DNA from: an uncultured Angelakisella sp.
GTDB lineage: Bacteria; Bacillota; Clostridia; Oscillospirales; Ruminococcaceae
DNA length: 8,540 nucleotides
NCBI GenBank assembly: GCA_947564495.1
Contig: CANOCD010000038.1
Coordinates: 1 to 8,540 of the forward strand
Direction: 5' to 3'
The translations under genes were made by a program, and so were the position numbers. The notes beneath the pieces are model-generated. The model did no database searches. It had not been told where the DNA came from and worked only from the letters and a program-made list of their open reading frames with translations. Shown piece after piece: positions 5,353 through 8,540 of this stretch (its first letter is position 1; every line of letters begins with the position of its first letter).

Positions 5353-8300
5353 CTAGTCCAGTTTTTTTACGTTTTCGTCCCCCAGGTTGACTCCCAGCTC
5401 CCGGAGAAGCACCGGGTTGGGGTCGCACCACATGGACCGGGGGGCCCGGAGCATCTTTCCCGTGTCCTCGGCCCGGATGTAAACAGGGCAGTCCCCGTCG
5501 AAGATGGATAGAAGGAGCTTCACCCGGTCCATCACCGGGGCCTCCAAAGAGGCCACCCGGAGGTACACCCCCGCCTTGGAGCTGGGGGCGGCGGGGGCGG
5601 AGGGTCCGGCGCAGGCCGGCCTCTGGCCCCTGTCCCCCCGGCCGCCGCCATAGGAGGGGCGTTCCGGCATGGGGCCCTGGGACCGCTCCTCCAGGGTCAT
5701 GGCGTCCTCCAGGATCAGCTTGGCGTCCTCCTCCTCCCGGAGGGAGACCCGGCCCCGGACAAAGAGGGGGGTATCTACCACCAGGCGGTGGGCGTTGGCG
5801 GCGTAGGCCTTGGGGAACACCAACACCTCGATGCTGCCGCTCATGTCCTCCAGGGTGAGGAAGGCCATGTTCTCCCCGCTCTTGGTGATCTTCAGCCGCT
5901 TGGCGGTGATCATCCCCATGACGTAGAGGCTCACGTTGTCGTATGCCTGGTTCTCGTCGTTGTCGGTGAGGCGGACCAGCTTGGTGGCCCCGTATTTGGG
6001 GTAGAGGGCCTCGTACCGGGACATGGGGTGTCCGGAGATGTAAAGGCCGGTGACCTCCTTCTCCCCGGCCAGGAGGAGGGCGGGGTCGTCCTCGTCGATG
6101 AGGGGGAGGGAGAGTTCCTCCTCGTCGGGCTCCTCCCCGAAGAGGCTGATCTGGCCGGCGCTCCGCCACCGCTCCCGGGCAGCCAGGACCTCCCCGGCCC
6201 GGGGGTAGCCCTCCAGCATCTGGCGGCGGTTGGCCCCCAGGCCATCCAGGGCCCCGCTTTTGATGAGGCTTTCGAGACTGCGCTTGTTCAGCTCCCCGCT
6301 GTAGGTGCGGCGGAAGAAATCCAAGAAACTCTTGTAGGGGCCGTTCTCCTCCCGCTCCTTGACGATCTGGCGGATGGCCGCCACCCCCACGTTCTTCACC
6401 GCCAGCAGGCCGAAGCGGATGCCCTTTTCGGTGACGGTGAAACCCTCCCGGCTCTCGTTGACCTGGGGGGGCAGGACGGGGATGCCCAGGCGGGCGCACT
6501 CCTCGATGTAGAGAATGACCTTGTTGGTGTCGTCCAGGACGCTGGTGAGGAGGGCCGCCATGTAGTCCTTGGGGGCGTGGCATTTCAGGTAGGCGGTCTG
6601 GTAGGCCACCAGGGCGTAGGCGGCGGCGTGGGATTTGTTGAAGGCGTAGGCGGCAAAGGAGCTCATCTCGTCGAAGATGCGGTTGGCGGCGTTCTCGGGG
6701 ACGCCGTTTTCCCGGCAGCCGGAGAGGAAGTGGGCCCGCTCCTTTTCCATGACGTCGGCTTTCTTCTTGCTCATGGCCCGGCGGACGTTGTCGGCCTGGC
6801 CGTAGCTGTACCCCCCCAGCTCCCGGCAGATCTGCATCACCTGTTCCTGGTAGACGATGCAGCCGTAGGTCACGTCCAGGATGGGCCGGAGCTTGTCGGT
6901 GAGGTAGACGGCGTGGTCCGGGTGGTGGCGGCAGTCCACGTACTTGGGGATGGATTCCATGGGCCCGGGGCGGTAGAGGGAGACGGCGGCGATGATGTCC
7001 TCGATGGAGGTCGGCTGGAGCTGGGCAAGCATCCGGCGCATCCCCCCGGATTCCAGCTGGAACACCCCGGAGGTCTCCCCGGCGGAGAGGGCGGCGAACA
7101 CCGCCGGGTCATCCAGGGGGATGGTGTCCACCGAGAAATCCGGGTCCTCCCGCTGGATGGCCTTGACCGTCTCGTCGATGACGGTGAGGTTCCGAAGGCC
7201 CAGGAAGTCCACTTTCAAAAGGCCCAGCTCCTCCAGGGTGGGGGCGGGGTACTGGGTGACGATGGCGTCGTCGTTTTTGGAAAGGGGGACGTAGCTTTCC
7301 ACCGTGTCGTGGGTGATGACCACCCCGGCGGCGTGGGTGGAGGCGTTCCGGGGCATCCCCTCCACCTGGCGGGCCATCTCCACCAGCTGTTTGGCCTTGG
7401 GGTCGGCCTCCATCAGCTCCCGGAGCTCCCGGGAGCCCTCCACGGCCTTCTGGATGGTCATCTTGGGGCCCTTGGGGATCATCTTGGCCACCTGGTCGGC
7501 CAGGGCGTAGCCCACCCCCAGGGCCCGGCCCACATCCCGGATGGAGGCCCGGGCGGCCATGGTGCCGAAGGTGACGATCTGGGCCACATGGTCGGCCCCG
7601 TACTTTTGCACCACGTAGTCGATGACCTCCTGGCGGCGGTCGTCGCTGAAATCCACGTCGAAGTCGGGCATACTCACCCGCTCGGGGTTGAGGAACCGCT
7701 CGAACAGGAGGTTGAGCTTCATGGGGTCGATGCCGGTGATGCCGATGCAGTAGGCGGCGATGGACCCGGCCCCGGAGCCCCGCCCCGGTCCCACCGGGAT
7801 GCCCTGGCTCTTGGCGTAGTGGATGAAGTCGTAGACGATGAGGTAGTAGTTGACATACCCCATCTTGTGGATGACCGAAAGCTCGTACTCCAGACGGTCC
7901 CGGTACTCCTGGGGGGCGTTTTCCCCGTACCGGCGGACAAAGCCCTCCCGGCAGAGGCGGTAGAAGTATTCCCGGTTGTCCTCCCCGTTTGGGGCCTCGA
8001 ACTTGGGGAGCTTGGTCTTGCCGAACTCGAACTCCACCTGGCAGCGGCGGGCGATCTCCACCGTGTTGGAAATGGCGGTGGGGATGGCCTTGAAGAGCTC
8101 CGCCATCTCGTCCCCGGATTTCAGGTAGAACTCCTGGGTGGGGAACTCCAGCTCCAGCTCCTCGTCCACCGTGTGGTTGGTCTGGATGCAAAGGAGGAGG
8201 TGCTGGAGGCTGTGGTCCTCCTTTTTGAGGTAGTGGGTGTCGTTGGTGGCCACCAGTCCCACCCCCAGCTCCTGGGAGAGCTTCACCAGCTGGGGCAGGA

Positions 8301-8540
8301 TGCGGAGCTGGTCCTCGATGCCGTGGTTCTGGACCTCGATGAAGTAGTTATCCGGGCCGAAGAGGTCCCGGTACCAGGCGGCGGCCTCCTTGGCCTTCTG
8401 GTAGTCCCCGGCGGTCAGGGCCCGGGGGACCTCCCCCGCCAGGCAGGCGGAAAGGCAGATGAGGCCGTCGGTGTGGCCGGGAAGGAGCTCCCGGTCGATG
8501 CGGGGCTTGAAGTAGAAGCCCTCGGTGTAGGCCCGGGAGA
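5353..8540 (-). CDS. dnaE: DNA polymerase III alpha subunit, 5'-truncated by the window edge
   Basis: DnaE is the C-family replicative polymerase. The frame stays open to the window edge (last full codon 8536-8538), giving 1061 visible residues; alignment to E. coli DnaE suggests about 110 N-terminal residues are missing. Counting from the edge: the rest of the PHP domain with NDTHY at 99-103, the palm motif GPGRGSGAGS, catalytic aspartates in PDFDVDF (291-297; nt 7648-7668) and DFLGL (444-448; nt 7195-7209), a helix-hairpin-helix region, an internal clamp-binding motif QISLF (796-800; nt 6139-6153), an OB fold (about 867-955), a Gly/Arg/Pro/Ala-rich linker (about 958-988) and a short C-terminal domain. 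A GTG at 8284-8286 is internal, not the start. The estimated length of about 1170 residues fits DnaE1-like polymerases. In Clostridia such an enzyme normally works beside PolC, which is not in the window. The stop is TAG at 5353-5355. Confidence 0.97.
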   Translation of the reverse strand, partial: SRAYTEGFYFKPRIDRELLPGHTDGLICLSACLAGEVPRALTAGDYQKAKEAAAWYRDLFGPDNYFIEVQNHGIEDQLRILPQLVKLSQELGVGLVATNDTHYLKKEDHSLQHLLLCIQTNHTVDEELELEFPTQEFYLKSGDEMAELFKAIPTAISNTVEIARRCQVEFEFGKTKLPKFEAPNGEDNREYFYRLCREGFVRRYGENAPQEYRDRLEYELSVIHKMGYVNYYLIVYDFIHYAKSQGIPVGPGRGSGAGSIAAYCIGITGIDPMKLNLLFERFLNPERVSMPDFDVDFSDDRRQEVIDYVVQKYGADHVAQIVTFGTMAARASIRDVGRALGVGYALADQVAKMIPKGPKMTIQKAVEGSRELRELMEADPKAKQLVEMARQVEGMPRNASTHAAGVVITHDTVESYVPLSKNDDAIVTQYPAPTLEELGLLKVDFLGLRNLTVIDETVKAIQREDPDFSVDTIPLDDPAVFAALSAGETSGVFQLESGGMRRMLAQLQPTSIEDIIAAVSLYRPGPMESIPKYVDCRHHPDHAVYLTDKLRPILDVTYGCIVYQEQVMQICRELGGYSYGQADNVRRAMSKKKADVMEKERAHFLSGCRENGVPENAANRIFDEMSSFAAYAFNKSHAAAYALVAYQTAYLKCHAPKDYMAALLTSVLDDTNKVILYIEECARLGIPVLPPQVNESREGFTVTEKGIRFGLLAVKNVGVAAIRQIVKEREENGPYKSFLDFFRRTYSGELNKRSLESLIKSGALDGLGANRRQMLEGYPRAGEVLAARERWRSAGQISLFGEEPDEEELSLPLIDEDDPALLLAGEKEVTGLYISGHPMSRYEALYPKYGATKLVRLTDNDENQAYDNVSLYVMGMITAKRLKITKSGENMAFLTLEDMSGSIEVLVFPKAYAANAHRLVVDTPLFVRGRVSLREEEDAKLILEDAMTLEERSQGPMPERPSYGGGRGDRGQRPACAGPSAPAAPSSKAGVYLRVASLEAPVMDRVKLLLSIFDGDCPVYIRAEDTGKMLRAPRSMWCDPNPVLLRELGVNLGDENVKKLD

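Noticed and set aside
4136..6583. An 815-codon open frame on the - strand spanning the pfkA and dnaE region
   Set aside because: It is out of frame with both pfkA and dnaE, is made of Pro/Gly/Arg/His-rich low-complexity sequence, and covers two well-recognised genes plus the promoter and terminator between them. It is a side effect of G/C-biased codons.
8284..8286. GTG as a possible dnaE start
   Set aside because: The frame continues upstream with clear DnaE PHP-domain sequence to the window edge, so this is an internal valine codon.
1..8540. Mobile element, CRISPR, phage or defence system
   Set aside because: No transposase, integrase, inverted terminal repeats, spaced repeats, tRNA or unfamiliar accessory gene was found; all space is filled by well-known gene families and short regulatory gaps.

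Overview
The window looks like chromosomal DNA from a high-G+C member of the Firmicutes, most likely a gut-type Clostridia/Oscillospiraceae lineage. This is inferred from three things: strongly G/C-ending codons (CGG for Arg, CCC for Pro, GGG for Gly), Gram-positive style AGGAGG ribosome binding sites with sigma-A-like promoters in short A/T-rich gaps, and protein sequences that resemble Firmicutes homologues. No mobile element, CRISPR array, tRNA or rRNA was seen.

Left half, + strand (1-4175). An A/T-rich gap of about 170 bases carries a good promoter and a near-perfect palindrome. It leads into a tight three-gene operon: a MarR-family regulator (TTG start at 173), then two half-size ABC exporters. 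Genes one and two overlap by 7 bases, genes two and three by the ATGA at 2337-2340. The two ABC proteins have complementary defects: the first lacks the Walker B glutamate and the H-loop histidine, the second has a damaged signature motif. This is the pattern of heterodimeric exporters of the TM287/288, LmrCD and BmrCD type, with one active and one degenerate ATP site. The likely picture is a drug- or metabolite-responsive repressor controlling its own operon and a heterodimeric efflux pump.

Centre (4176-4260). The exporter operon and pfkA converge on a strong hairpin flanked by A-rich and T-rich tracts, which should end transcription from both sides.

Right half, - strand (4261-8540). pfkA (ATP-type 6-phosphofructokinase) lies downstream of dnaE (replicative DNA polymerase III alpha subunit), whose 5' end runs off the window. 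The 120-base gap between them holds a promoter for pfkA and a GC-rich leader hairpin just before its ribosome binding site. No clear terminator for dnaE was seen, so pfkA may be read both from its own promoter and by read-through.

All long reading frames that oppose or overlap these genes are judged to be composition artefacts. The region is mostly conventional, and I do not see a new system. The points most worth checking are the predicted MarR operator, the asymmetric ATP sites, an unusual isoleucine at the PFK effector-site glutamate position, and the pfkA leader hairpin.
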